Shown: positions 1-8,296 of the stretch, piece after piece
Numbering within the stretch: position 1 is the first letter of the stretch
How the letters are laid out: the number at the start of each line of letters is the position of its first letter
Notes under the pieces: model-generated
Told to the model about the DNA's origin: nothing
Seen by the model: the letters and a program-made list of their open reading frames with translations, nothing else
Database searches by the model: none
Made by a program: the position numbers and the translations under genes
NCBI RefSeq assembly: GCF_003994335.1
Contig: NZ_PNQZ01000001.1
Location: 13 to 64,012 of the forward strand
DNA length: 64,000 bases
Direction: 5' to 3'
Source: Asaia sp. W19
GTDB taxonomy: Bacteria > Pseudomonadota > Alphaproteobacteria > Acetobacterales > Acetobacteraceae

Positions 1-167
1 CGCCCGTCCCGATACCGCCATACCCGTCCCCCCCCGTCTACACTCCATTCCTTGAAGAAAGGACCGCCAATCGCCTTGAGTGCGGAGCGAATATCAGCGG
101 GCGGGAAACTCCCCGTACCATTTTCGGCTTTGGGGTCGACCTTCTGCAGGAGAATAGATCTACTCAT
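1..167 (-). CDS. Hypothetical protein, N-terminal part only (runs off left edge)
   Basis: An open frame of 55 codons starts at ATG 167 and continues past base 1, so the C-terminus is missing. A strong Shine-Dalgarno run (GGGGGGAGG, 175-183) lies 7 bases before the ATG, which supports a real start. The visible peptide begins MSRSILLQKV and is hydrophilic, with no signal peptide or motif I recognise; a WSVDGGGRVWRY stretch occurs near residue 43. The gene lies on the same strand just downstream of the lipoprotein operon, but that operon's terminator ends only 16 bases before this start. Its function is unknown. Confidence 0.6.
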   Translation of the reverse strand, partial: MSRSILLQKVDPKAENGTGSFPPADIRSALKAIGGPFFKEWSVDGGGRVWRYRDG

Positions 168-183
168 GATCGAGCCTCCCCCC

Positions 184-222
184 AAAAAAAACCCCCGCCC
201 CTGATACCGGGGTGAGGGGGTT
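184..222 (-). terminator. Rho-independent terminator of the lipoprotein operon
   Basis: On the minus strand a GC-rich stem (CCCCCTCACCCC paired with GGGGCGGGGG) is followed by eight T residues (plus-strand A run at 184-191). It lies 10 bases past the stop of the DUF799 gene. The U-tract almost touches the Shine-Dalgarno of the next gene on the same strand, so the structure may also attenuate that gene. Confidence 0.85.
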
Positions 223-231
223 CCAGCTGTG

Positions 232-900
232 TCAGTCAGTACCATATTTCACCGAACGCGGCCCATAAAGCAGACCATCGGGCGGCCCGACCTTCAGAAG
301 ACGGTTGGCTGCTGTGCCGGCTTCGACAAAACTCTCATCCGTCAGGCTATCAACAACCTGATTGATAGCCGCATTAACGAGCACACCGATCAGACCACCA
401 GCTCCGGAATTCTGATTCTTCTCAGCGCTCGAAGCCGTTCCGGTTCCAGTCCAGAGCACTGAGCCGGTCTTCAGATCTACGAGCTTCGCACTGGCTGTCA
501 CGACGGTATTGCTGTTGATCACGTGATAGACCGAGCCGTAATCGGTGATGGTGGTGTACAGCACGGCATCGGCGCCATAAATCGTACGCAGCTTTTCAGC
601 AGGGACCTGAATGATTTCATCAGGAACACTCAATCCGTTCTGTCGGAATGTCTCGGTCTCGAGCGTTACGGGAATGACGTAATAACCGCCCTCGGCCAGC
701 GGCAGTGACATCTGCGACAGCAGACCATTGGTAGCCTTGATATCGGGCGTATGATTGACCGGCGGCAAAACGAGAATGGTACGCGGCTTCGCAGCCTTGA
801 AAGCGGTGTAATCGGGAGCTTTGACCTGTGAGGCACAGGCTGTAACGGCAAAGCAGAGCGCCAGCGCGGCAAAACGACCCATCAAAGAAAAAGTCTTCAT
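232..900 (-). CDS. DUF799 / GNA1162-family putative lipoprotein
   Basis: A 222-residue protein with a lipoprotein signal peptide: hydrophobic segment from about residue 8, then the lipobox-like VTAC with Cys22. The mature part opens with ILVLPPVNHTPDIKA and contains YGADAVLYTTITDYG, features typical of DUF799 (Neisseria GNA1162-type) envelope lipoproteins. Its fold is related to the CsgG/TolB nucleotide-binding-like group, and the biochemical role is not established. It is the last gene of a three-lipoprotein operon: its ATG overlaps the stop of the DUF4810 gene by 4 bases, and a terminator follows. I infer that the three products form an outer-membrane-anchored complex. Confidence 0.85.
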   Translation of the reverse strand: MKTFSLMGRFAALALCFAVTACASQVKAPDYTAFKAAKPRTILVLPPVNHTPDIKATNGLLSQMSLPLAEGGYYVIPVTLETETFRQNGLSVPDEIIQVPAEKLRTIYGADAVLYTTITDYGSVYHVINSNTVVTASAKLVDLKTGSVLWTGTGTASSAEKNQNSGAGGLIGVLVNAAINQVVDSLTDESFVEAGTAANRLLKVGPPDGLLYGPRSVKYGTD

Positions 901-1322
901 GACGACACCTTCGTATTTTGAGGCGCACTGACATTCTGAGTCTGGGGCGAATTGGAAGACGAGCCTGGGGCCTGACCGAGATTCTTCAGCAGGAAGTCCA
1001 TATAGGTGGTGGCTTCAGGAAAAAGCGTCTTTTCCTGAGTGAATTCCTGCTGCGCCAGATCGGTCTTGCCCTCTGCGGCATAAAGCAGGCCGAGATGGGC
1101 ATGAAAGCCGGGCGGAACCGAGAGCCCCTTGGCGCGCGCCTTCTCCATGTCTTTTTCCATGACGGTAATTTGGGCCAGCGGATCGGTCTTGCCCTGAAGG
1201 TAGAGATATTGCTGAGCCTGAAAATTCTGCCAGCTATAGAGCGGCGGCGTTGACTGCCCGGAGCAGGCAGCCAGAACTCCTGGCAGCGCTATGCCTGCCA
1301 GAATTCTTGCGTAACGAGACAT
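897..1322 (-). CDS. DUF4810 domain-containing lipoprotein
   Basis: A 141-residue protein if it starts at ATG 1322 (MSRYARILAG); an in-frame ATG at 1337 would add five residues but lacks a ribosome site. The signal peptide ends in LAAC with Cys20. The mature part has YSWQNFQAQQYLYLQGK and a helical, TPR-like stretch (AHLGLLYAAEGKTDLAQQEF), as in DUF4810 proteins, with a Ser/Asn/Gln-rich tail. It is the middle gene of the operon, 52 bases after the CsgG-like gene and overlapping the DUF799 gene by 4 bases. DUF4810 proteins commonly accompany CsgG and DUF799 lipoproteins. The molecular function is unknown. Confidence 0.8.
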   Translation of the reverse strand: MSRYARILAGIALPGVLAACSGQSTPPLYSWQNFQAQQYLYLQGKTDPLAQITVMEKDMEKARAKGLSVPPGFHAHLGLLYAAEGKTDLAQQEFTQEKTLFPEATTYMDFLLKNLGQAPGSSSNSPQTQNVSAPQNTKVSS

Positions 1323-1374
1323 GGTTTGGAAATCCATTTATTGGTTTTGTAAGTGGGATCGAAGTCACAGAGAG

Positions 1375-2037
1375 TCAGTGAATCTGACCCGAATCGACCT
1401 CCTGTGCGAAATGATTCACCGCGTCCTGAATGGCCAGGTCGAGCACCTTGCCATTGAGCGTCGAGTCATAGCTCGCTGTACTGCCGAACCCGATCACCTC
1501 GCGATCGGAGAGGCTGTATTCGGCCGAACCCTCGCTCGTCGCAACAATCTGCGACGTCAGGGGATTGACGATCTGAAGGCTCACCTTGGCATAGGCAATC
1601 TGGCTATGGCCGCGCCCCGCAATGCCAAAAAGCTGCATATCCCCGACTTCCTTGCGACCGAAAGCAGTCACATCCCCAGTCACCAGATACTGCGCGCCCT
1701 GAATGGATTGACCCTGCTTGAGAAATCCAGCCTCCTGTTTCCCCTCGGCCAGATTATCGCGATCCATCACTGAAAACCGGCCTGATTGCTGCAGGCGCGT
1801 CAGCAAGATGGTTCGTGCCTGGTTACCCAGACGATCGATCCCATCCGAGAAGATACCGTTCATGTAATTAGAACGATTGGCAAATTTTCCTGCGGCAATC
1901 GGGACGCGCGGCCCATTATAAGCTGTCTGCGCAACCTGAACCGGCGGCACGGGCAGAGTACGGGAAGACTCGGTGGCGCAGGCACTCAGTAACAGAGTGG
2001 ATGCGAGAATACCGTGTAGTGCAAAAATGATGCGCAT
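1375..2037 (-). CDS. CsgG/HfaB-type lipoprotein
   Basis: A 220-residue protein with a lipoprotein signal (LLLSAC, Cys20). The mature portion contains PVPPVQVAQTAYNGPRVPIAAGKFANRS, then QARTILLTRLQQSGRFSVMDR and AQYLVTGDVTAFG, the pattern of the CsgG family. That family includes the curli secretion pore CsgG and the holdfast-anchor protein HfaB. It is the first gene of the operon with DUF4810 and DUF799. No curli subunit genes are in the window, so a curli role is not supported; an envelope-associated assembly or trafficking role is inferred. The start ATG 2037 is preceded by AGGG about 4 bases upstream. Confidence 0.85.
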   Translation of the reverse strand: MRIIFALHGILASTLLLSACATESSRTLPVPPVQVAQTAYNGPRVPIAAGKFANRSNYMNGIFSDGIDRLGNQARTILLTRLQQSGRFSVMDRDNLAEGKQEAGFLKQGQSIQGAQYLVTGDVTAFGRKEVGDMQLFGIAGRGHSQIAYAKVSLQIVNPLTSQIVATSEGSAEYSLSDREVIGFGSTASYDSTLNGKVLDLAIQDAVNHFAQEVDSGQIH

Positions 2038-2302
2038 CAGCCCTAGCCCTCATATCGTTATTGAAAGGTCAATAATCGAACATTCGGCACAGTTCTTCCC
2101 ATAATCGACATGATCATGAAATAGTGAAATGGCCGATATAAGCGTCTGGTCTGAAAAGAAGTCTCCCTGAACTCTCAGTGAACAGATCATGACGGCTCCG
2201 TTATGCATCGGGGACCCTGAAGCCACGATGATTTGTATTGTCTCCACTATGTGACAGGCGCTGAATGTGTTGTCTCCATGAAGCAATCTGGCCCCCGATG
2301 AC

Positions 2303-3409
2303 ATGTCGACCCATTCTGAAAAGTCCTGTGGCGACGTCATCGGGCGGTCGCTCGTCATACCGGCAAAACCGAGCTCGACCGTTCATGAGAGTGCAATCCT
2401 GCGCCACAACTCGCTCTATACGATGGCAGGGATCCTGATCGCCCCGTCCACCTATTGCGCCGGAGAGACTATCGCGGGTGCCTTCAATTTCCACGTTTTC
2501 GCCCCCAGTATTATCGCGCTGGAGTCACCTGCGCGGGAGATCCCGGAATTCCCCGAGGGCGCGCGCTGCTTCTGGCTCGGCTATTTCCACGACCACTTCG
2601 GTCATTTCCTGACGAGTACGCTGCAGCGCCTCTGGCGATTGCGCCATCATCGGCATAGACCGGACTGGTATATCGCGCCCAATTACAGGCCAATGGACGA
2701 CGAAAACAGCTTCATCAACGTCTTTCTCGACAATATGGGCATTGACCGAACGCGCATCATTGCGCCGCCAGAAAACACGCTCCTTCATCAGGTCGAGATC
2801 CCCGAGCCCGCCTTTGTCGAAAACGCCCATTGTCATGCGCTCTGGGCGCCATTCATGCGTGATCTCGGACGCCGCATTCTGGGAAGAAGCCGTCTTCCCC
2901 CCAAAGGGAACCCTGTCTTTCTCTCCCGGAGCCACGCAGGCGCGACGACACGGCGCTATGAAGGCGACGATATCCTGTGCGCACTCCTCTCTCCCATTGG
3001 AGTCGAGATCTGCCAGCCGGAGACATTATCGGTCAAAGATCAGCTCGCCTTGTGGGAGAGCCACACCGTCTTCATCGGGTTTTCAGGGTCAGCGTTCATG
3101 AATGCCGCCTTTTTCGAAAACAAGACGGTCATCATACTGAACCACGACACCTACATCTTTGGTACACAGCGGATGATCGACGCCGTGTGCCACCATCATG
3201 CCCTTTATCTCGATGTCTCCGCCTTTCTGCGCGCCGATGATGTCGAGCCAAACCACTACCGCATCACCGATCCAGCTGGGCTGGCACATCACGTCGTCAT
3301 GGCGTGGCGGCGCGAAGCGCAGGCTTGTCGACCCGATGTCCAGGGCATTTGCGCGCTTCCGACGCTCCCAGATCAGCGTCGCCCCATCGCAACATCCGGT
3401 CTGGCTTGA
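2303..3409 (+). CDS. Glycosyltransferase family 61 (DUF563) protein
   Basis: A 368-residue protein with GT61 features: a central FWLGYFHDHFGHFLTSTLQR block (about residues 90-110), a PVFLSRSHAG strand with following arginines (about 205-220), and the C-terminal FIGFSGSAFMNAAFF segment (about 260-275), which in this family contacts the sugar nucleotide. There is no signal peptide or membrane segment, so it is probably cytosolic. GT61 enzymes in bacteria act in capsule or other surface-polysaccharide synthesis. It stands alone, divergent from the CsgG-like operon, with a SIS-domain gene downstream. Donor and acceptor cannot be told. No strong ribosome site precedes the ATG, so the first residues are uncertain. 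Confidence 0.75.
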   Translation: MSTHSEKSCGDVIGRSLVIPAKPSSTVHESAILRHNSLYTMAGILIAPSTYCAGETIAGAFNFHVFAPSIIALESPAREIPEFPEGARCFWLGYFHDHFGHFLTSTLQRLWRLRHHRHRPDWYIAPNYRPMDDENSFINVFLDNMGIDRTRIIAPPENTLLHQVEIPEPAFVENAHCHALWAPFMRDLGRRILGRSRLPPKGNPVFLSRSHAGATTRRYEGDDILCALLSPIGVEICQPETLSVKDQLALWESHTVFIGFSGSAFMNAAFFENKTVIILNHDTYIFGTQRMIDAVCHHHALYLDVSAFLRADDVEPNHYRITDPAGLAHHVVMAWRREAQACRPDVQGICALPTLPDQRRPIATSGLA

Positions 3410-3493
3410 CCAGAAGCCCCGCTCTGCCTGACAGATTGACATATCGGGGTGATGACAAATCAGCGTGCCCCTCCATCGGAAAGGAACAACGCC

Positions 3494-4447
3494 ATGAACG
3501 CAACCGAACGCGGCATAAGAGAGCAGTTCCCGCTCTGGGCGAAGGCCGATCTCGACGGGGCAAGGCCCTCAGCCGATAAAGTGCAGGTGGTCGTTGGCTG
3601 TGGTACTTCCGTGCATATTGCAGACTCCATCGCAGTCTGCCTGAACGCTCATGGTCATCAGAGCCGCGCGGTGCCAGGCAATGAATGGACACGCCGCCCG
3701 CATGATTATGTGCCCGAAGCGGTGGCCGCTGAAATCATCGCGCTTTCACGGAGCGGCGAGTCGACCGAAACCGTGGCCGCTGCCAGGGCAAGCCAGTCGG
3801 CCGGTCAGCGCGTGACCGCCATCACGTGTGCGGGGGGCAGCGCACTTTGCGACCATGCCGATAGCGTGATCGCTGCCGAGACCCATGCAGAAGAAGGCAT
3901 TGTCATGACGGCATCGGCCAGTCTGATGCTTCTTCTGGGGATGCGCTACGCCGGAATTGCGCTCGGATCCCCCACGATCGAGGCCGCGCGTCGCCTGCTT
4001 GAGGCCGCCGACAGCACCCTGCCTGAACTGATCGACGGGCGTACGCATTTCGTGTTTCTCGGGGGTGGCGCTTTCTACGGTGTGGCACGTGAAGGGGCCC
4101 TGAAAATGCAGGAAATGAGCCTGAGCCAGAGCGAAGCGCACCATCCTCTGGAATATCGTCACGGGCCGATCAGCCTGATCGACGAGCGCTCCCTGGTCAT
4201 CATGATGTATCATCCGGACACGCTTGAGGAAGAGGGCCTGCTGGCGCGTGACCTGCTGTCTAAAGGCGCGAAAGTACTGGGGCTGGGGGGCCCGGGCACA
4301 ATCAGCCTTCCTGTCGAGGGGGAACCCGGCACTGGGCCGCTGGTCTGCCTGCCGGTTCTGCAGCTCCTGGGCGAATATGTGGCGCGTAGCAAGAATCTCG
4401 ACACGCTGGCCCCACGCCATTTGACCAAGGTCGTAACCATCGGCTGA
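3494..4447 (+). CDS. SIS-domain sugar-phosphate isomerase/deaminase-like protein
   Basis: A 317-residue protein with two SIS domains. The first contains VVVGCGTSVHIADS and ALSRSGESTETVAA (the phosphosugar-binding Ser-Gly-Glu-Ser loop, about residues 75-90). The second contains FLGGGAFYGVAREGALKMQEMS and HHPLEYRHGPISL. The arrangement matches the isomerase half of GlmS and the NagB-II/AgaS group, without the N-terminal glutaminase domain. The likely substrate is an amino-sugar phosphate or fructosamine-type compound, but specificity cannot be assigned. The start ATG 3494 follows AAGGA by 8 bases and is preferred over an upstream in-frame ATG at 3449. The gene follows the GT61 gene by 84 bases. 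Confidence 0.8.
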   Translation: MNATERGIREQFPLWAKADLDGARPSADKVQVVVGCGTSVHIADSIAVCLNAHGHQSRAVPGNEWTRRPHDYVPEAVAAEIIALSRSGESTETVAAARASQSAGQRVTAITCAGGSALCDHADSVIAAETHAEEGIVMTASASLMLLLGMRYAGIALGSPTIEAARRLLEAADSTLPELIDGRTHFVFLGGGAFYGVAREGALKMQEMSLSQSEAHHPLEYRHGPISLIDERSLVIMMYHPDTLEEEGLLARDLLSKGAKVLGLGGPGTISLPVEGEPGTGPLVCLPVLQLLGEYVARSKNLDTLAPRHLTKVVTIG

Positions 4448-4462
4448 GCGAGCCCCCCTCAG

Positions 4463-4487
4463 GGGCGTCTGCCATCGAGAGACGCCC
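4463..4487. terminator. Hairpin between convergent genes
   Basis: An 8-bp perfect stem (GGGCGTCT / AGACGCCC) with a 9-base loop lies in the 47-base gap between the SIS gene and the convergent lipoprotein gene. It has no U-tract on either strand, so factor-independent termination is only a guess. Confidence 0.4.
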
Positions 4488-4494
4488 GCTACCC

Positions 4495-5481
4495 TCAGCC
4501 CTGCCGGGCCGCGATCCTGCTTTTCGCGCTGCCACTCCCCTGCTCCGGCGGTAACGGCTTGTGGTCGCGTCCGGAGTAGTTGGTGATGATCTGATGCACG
4601 GCTCCCGCCGCCTCCGATGCGGCAACCATCGCGACATCGCCCCAGGGGCCGTCGAGGGAGTGCGCATCGATATCATGAAGCTGGGTCGCCGCCCCGGCTT
4701 CCTTGCCGTCAGCCGCGACAGTGCGCCAGACGATCTCGATATGCTGCAATGGGTGCCCCGTATTGCCCGCAGGGCCATCGCTCAGCGTCACGATTCCCTC
4801 AACAGTGTAATCGGCCGCCTTCGGGTCGCGGTCCAATTTGTCATGCTGGTCCGGAAAACTGGCGACGAAAGAGCGTGCGAGTGTGACATTGCCATCACCC
4901 GGGGCCCCACGCACACCCTTGAAAAACACCTTGGCCGGGCGGCGTTTGAGGCTATGCGGGTCGGCCTGCATCATGGCTGCCTGGATACCGGTCAATACGG
5001 TGCTGATCTGCGGGGCAGAGGATGAGGCCAGGGATTCCAGGAGCTTCGGCTCGCCCTGCGCCCAGGCCGAGGCAGGAACCGGCGCAGCATCCCAATGTCC
5101 ACGTGGTTCGCCGGAAGGCATCATGACCTCGTAATGCGGTGTGACCTGGTCTCCCTGCATCGTGGCCGAAAGGCGCAGCCACCAGTCCCCCGGTTTGGCT
5201 GGTTGAGCCACAGCAGGAAGCGACTGCTCAACGAGTTGTGACGCTACATCCTTCGCCCATAATGCCGAGGCAGCATTGTCCAGCAGCGAGGCGGATGGCG
5301 TCGGCACGGCGAGGCGGGGCGGCGGCGTGGTCAACGCAAGACGACGCCCCTCCGGCCCCGGATCACCGAAGGGATGCGGCATGTCGACGCAACCGCCAAG
5401 CAGCATCACAGAACCCAGAAGACCGAGTCCGATGCGCCAGGAGTGCCTTGGCGAGAAATGCCGAGGAAAAAGAGAGATCAT
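4495..5481 (-). CDS. Putative lipoprotein, function unknown
   Basis: A 328-residue protein starting at ATG 5481, which overlaps the pgeF stop by 4 bases (ATGA). A basic N-terminus and hydrophobic segment end in LLGGC (Cys31), a lipobox. The mature part is Pro/Ala-rich, with a WWLRLSATMQGDQVTPHYEV segment and a VFFKGVRGAPGDGNVTLARSF segment, and ends in a Gly/Ser-rich tail. I do not recognise a named domain. The frame stays open further upstream inside pgeF, but the coupled start is far more likely. It is the last gene of the hldD-lgt-pgeF operon; it is notable that a probable lipoprotein is cotranscribed with the lipoprotein diacylglyceryl transferase gene. Confidence 0.75.
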   Translation of the reverse strand: MISLFPRHFSPRHSWRIGLGLLGSVMLLGGCVDMPHPFGDPGPEGRRLALTTPPPRLAVPTPSASLLDNAASALWAKDVASQLVEQSLPAVAQPAKPGDWWLRLSATMQGDQVTPHYEVMMPSGEPRGHWDAAPVPASAWAQGEPKLLESLASSSAPQISTVLTGIQAAMMQADPHSLKRRPAKVFFKGVRGAPGDGNVTLARSFVASFPDQHDKLDRDPKAADYTVEGIVTLSDGPAGNTGHPLQHIEIVWRTVAADGKEAGAATQLHDIDAHSLDGPWGDVAMVAASEAAGAVHQIITNYSGRDHKPLPPEQGSGSAKSRIAARQG

Positions 5482-6275
5482 CCGCCAAGTCTCCCTGCAC
5501 GTATGGCCGAGATCTGATGCCCGATCGCCCCACCTCCGGCGAGAGTACGCCGCCTGTGGCTGAAGAAGCGCGCCACATCGGGCAACGTATCCAGTCCGAG
5601 GCGTGAAATCCGGCGCAGACCCGCACGGCGCAACCTGTGCAGGCAGTAGCCGGACAGATCGAACTGATAATGCCCGGGCCGCACACCCGCAGTGAAAAAC
5701 TCTCCTGCTCCGGAAGAAGCGGTGAGCACGGATGCGCGCATTTCTGCCCCGACCTCGTAGCTGTTCTGGGCGATGCAGGGGCCGACACAGGCGATGATCT
5801 CTCCCGCACCCAGACGCGCCATCGCCTCGATCGTGGCTTCGAGCACACCGCCCACCGCGCCGCGCCACCCGGCATGGGCTGCGCCCACCACGCGCCCATC
5901 GGTGCTCGCGAAAAGAACCGGACCGCAATCGGCGGTGATCACGCCCAGTGCCAGATCCTCGCGATCGCTTACCAGCGCATCGGCTTTCGGCCCGCGCCCG
6001 GTCTGCCATACCGGCGTATCGCGGGTCATCACCACCACGTCGGCGGAGTGGGTCTGTGTCAGGCCCAGAAGCGCCCCGGAACCGACCCCCAGAAACCCGG
6101 CCACCCGGCCGCGATTCTGGGCAATATTCACTGCATCATCGGCCGAAGCGAGCGAGCAGTTCAGCGTATCGTACGGTGCAGGGGATACCCCGCCTCTGCG
6201 CGTGAAAAACCCATGGCGCAAAAAGGCGAGAGGGTCCGACTGCAAGACCCAGCCACGGGGTGCCTGATCAGCCAT
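5478..6275 (-). CDS. pgeF: PgeF/YfiH family peptidoglycan editing factor (multicopper polyphenol oxidoreductase fold)
   Basis: A 265-residue protein with the three signatures of the family: TQTHSADVV (about residue 73), ITADCGPVLF (about 113) and AAHAGWRGAVGGV (about 132), which supply the His-Cys-His metal/active site. A GPCIAQNSYEVG segment follows at about 165. In E. coli, YfiH (PgeF) removes wrongly incorporated residues from peptidoglycan precursors; other homologues act as purine nucleoside phosphorylases, so the physiological role here is inferred. The gene overlaps lgt upstream by 8 bases and the lipoprotein gene downstream by 4 bases, so the operon is translationally coupled. Confidence 0.9.
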   Translation of the reverse strand: MADQAPRGWVLQSDPLAFLRHGFFTRRGGVSPAPYDTLNCSLASADDAVNIAQNRGRVAGFLGVGSGALLGLTQTHSADVVVMTRDTPVWQTGRGPKADALVSDREDLALGVITADCGPVLFASTDGRVVGAAHAGWRGAVGGVLEATIEAMARLGAGEIIACVGPCIAQNSYEVGAEMRASVLTASSGAGEFFTAGVRPGHYQFDLSGYCLHRLRRAGLRRISRLGLDTLPDVARFFSHRRRTLAGGGAIGHQISAIRAGRLGG

Positions 6276-7101
6276 AAAACCTGTCTCCCTGAAGGCTATG
6301 CGGATGGCGTATGCCGAAAGCCATGAGCCAGAGCCCGGCCAGCGCCATGGGAATGCACAACACCTGCCCCATGGTCACACCGAAAGGCAGGAAACCGATG
6401 AATGCGTCTGGCTCGCGGAACAACTCGCAGAAGCTGCGCGCCATCGCATAGCCGAAAAGAAAAAGACCCGACAGGAAACCGTAGCGCACCCGCACCCAGG
6501 GACGGCTTGCCGCCACCAGCATGACACTGAGCAGCAGCAGGCCCTCGGTCAGGGCTTCGTAGAGCTGAGAGGGATGCCGGGCTATCGGACCGCCCGTGGG
6601 GAAAACCATGGCCCAGGGCAGCCAGTCCGGTGCCGGGCGTCCCCAGAGTTCCCCATTGATGAAATTCGCACAGCGCCCAAGACCGAGTCCAAGCGGCACG
6701 ACGATGGTGATGCGATCAGAGAAGGAGAGAAAACTGAGCCCGTTCCGCCAGGTGAACCAGGCCAGCGCGAGTATCACGCCAAGCGCCCCGCCATGGAAGG
6801 ACATCCCCCCCTGCCAGACCTGCAGGATGGAGAGCGGGTGCGTCAGGTAAAAGCCGGGTTTGTAAAAGAGGATATAACCGAGCCGCCCTCCCAGCACGAC
6901 GCCAAGCATGGCCCAGAAGGCAAAATCATCCACCTGCTCTCGTGTGGCGGCCTGGGGCGCAAGCGCGCAAAGTCGGACGGCGATTTTCCACCCGATGAGG
7001 ATCGAAAGAATATAGGCGAGCGCGTACCAGTGGATGGCCAGCGGCCCGAGATGAAGCGCGATCGGGTCGAATTGCGGCAGGATGATCGGATGGGCGGCCA
7101 T
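6268..7101 (-). CDS. lgt: Prolipoprotein diacylglyceryl transferase
   Basis: A 277-residue polytopic membrane protein with about seven hydrophobic segments. It carries the HGG motif with His103 (SFHGGALG) and the Lgt signature LGRCANFINGELWGRP with Arg143, both at the same numbers as the essential residues of the E. coli enzyme. It transfers diacylglycerol from phosphatidylglycerol to the lipobox cysteine of prelipoproteins at the inner membrane, the first step in lipoprotein maturation. It lies 8 bases after hldD and overlaps pgeF. Several of its likely substrates, the lipoproteins at 232-2037, 4495-5481 and 28290-28460, are encoded in this window. Confidence 0.95.
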   Translation of the reverse strand: MAAHPIILPQFDPIALHLGPLAIHWYALAYILSILIGWKIAVRLCALAPQAATREQVDDFAFWAMLGVVLGGRLGYILFYKPGFYLTHPLSILQVWQGGMSFHGGALGVILALAWFTWRNGLSFLSFSDRITIVVPLGLGLGRCANFINGELWGRPAPDWLPWAMVFPTGGPIARHPSQLYEALTEGLLLLSVMLVAASRPWVRVRYGFLSGLFLFGYAMARSFCELFREPDAFIGFLPFGVTMGQVLCIPMALAGLWLMAFGIRHPHSLQGDRFYG

Positions 7102-7109
7102 GCGGGTCT

Positions 7110-8090
7110 TTACAGATAGGGGTCGGGCGTCGCGAGAAAGTCGCGCACATAGCGGGTGATACCCGCCTCGAGCGTTGTGAAAGGCTTGTCATACCCCGCT
7201 TCGCGCAGGCGCGTCATGTCGGCGCAGGTATAGGACTGGTACTGGCCCTGAAGGGCCTCGGGCATGTCGATGAATTCGATACGGCGCGGCACACCGGCCG
7301 CATCGCACACGGCATTGGCCAGATCGACATAGCTGCGTGCCGTGCCGGTACCGCAATTGAACAACCCGCTGACCTGCTTGTGGTCATAAAGCCAGAGCAT
7401 GATGTCGATCAGATCGCCCACCCAGATGAAGTCGCGCGCCTGCGCGCCGTCATCGAGATCGGGACGGTCGGAGCGGAACAGCCTTGCCGGACCGCCACGC
7501 ATCACCTCGTCATACTTGACCTTCACGACCGAGATCATCGAGCCCTTGTGGTACTCGTTCGGCCCGTAGACATTGAAGAACTTGAGCCCCGCCCATTGCC
7601 GGGGCATCGGATCACCGGATTCGAGGCGCTTGAAAAGGTGCTGGTCGAAGACATGCTTGGACCAGCCATACAGGTTCATCGGCTTCAGCGTCGCAAGGGA
7701 ATCGGGCGCGTCCGAAAACAATTCAGGCCTGTCCGCCGCCCCATAGGTCGCCGCCGATGAGGCATAGAAGAACGGCACGTCACGCTGGGCGCACCAGTCA
7801 AGCAGGGACTCCGACAATGCGACATTGGTCTGCCATACCAGATCACCATCACGCGCGGTCGTGCTGCTGATCGCGCCCATATGGAACACGGCCTTGATGT
7901 CCGTGCTATTCGCCAGATAGGAGTCGAGCGCATCCGGGCTGATCAGGAGATCGGGCGCATGCTTGGCAAGATTGCGCCATTTTCCCTGGTCGCGAAGGCG
8001 GTCCACAACCGCGACAGCCTCACCACGCGCCTTGAGCGCAGCGACCAGGCACGAACCAATAAATCCGGCGCCGCCGGTGACGATCATCAT
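7110..8090 (-). CDS. hldD: ADP-glyceromanno-heptose 6-epimerase
   Basis: A 326-residue extended SDR epimerase. It starts MMIVTGGAGFIGS (Rossmann GxxGxxG, residues 5-12), has FHMGAISSTT, the catalytic YGWSKHVFDQH (Tyr-x3-Lys) and KFFNVYGPNEYHKG, characteristic of HldD/RfaD. It interconverts ADP-D-glycero- and ADP-L-glycero-D-manno-heptose for the lipopolysaccharide inner core. Two tandem ATGs (8090 and 8087) are possible starts; AGG lies 5 bases before the first. It is the first gene of the hldD-lgt-pgeF-lipoprotein operon and is preceded by a terminator-like hairpin in its leader. Confidence 0.9.
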   Translation of the reverse strand: MMIVTGGAGFIGSCLVAALKARGEAVAVVDRLRDQGKWRNLAKHAPDLLISPDALDSYLANSTDIKAVFHMGAISSTTARDGDLVWQTNVALSESLLDWCAQRDVPFFYASSAATYGAADRPELFSDAPDSLATLKPMNLYGWSKHVFDQHLFKRLESGDPMPRQWAGLKFFNVYGPNEYHKGSMISVVKVKYDEVMRGGPARLFRSDRPDLDDGAQARDFIWVGDLIDIMLWLYDHKQVSGLFNCGTGTARSYVDLANAVCDAAGVPRRIEFIDMPEALQGQYQSYTCADMTRLREAGYDKPFTTLEAGITRYVRDFLATPDPYL

Positions 8091-8141
8091 GGAACCTGTA
8101 TAAGACGCCGCAACGCAACCTCCAAGCCACACCAGCCGGAG

Positions 8142-8181
8142 AAAAACGCGGCTCCGGCATCCCGACAGACCAGAGCCGCGT
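8142..8181 (-). terminator. Terminator-like hairpin ahead of hldD (attenuator or small-RNA end)
   Basis: On the minus strand a 9-bp perfect stem (ACGCGGCTC / GAGCCGCGT) with an 18-base loop is followed by a run of five T. It points towards hldD and ends 52 bases before its start. No minus-strand gene lies upstream, because ubiK at 8297 runs the other way. It therefore either regulates the hldD leader or ends a short transcript from the 8185-8295 interval. Confidence 0.65.
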
Positions 8182-8296
8182 TGCAGCCGACAGGTGTGAG
8201 AGTCAGTCTGGGGCGACCCTACGCTCCTCTGGCCGCGCCGGGGGCATTATCACCGCCTGCCACACAGCGGGCGACAGGACAGACAAGGATACCACC

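Noticed and set aside
3198-4440. Several frames opposite the GT61 and SIS genes
   Set aside because: All are shadows in GC-rich sequence without ribosome sites or family features.
5482-6009. 176-codon N-terminal extension of the lipoprotein at 4495-5481
   Set aside because: It is a shadow of pgeF in another frame; the coupled ATG at 5481 directly precedes a good signal peptide.
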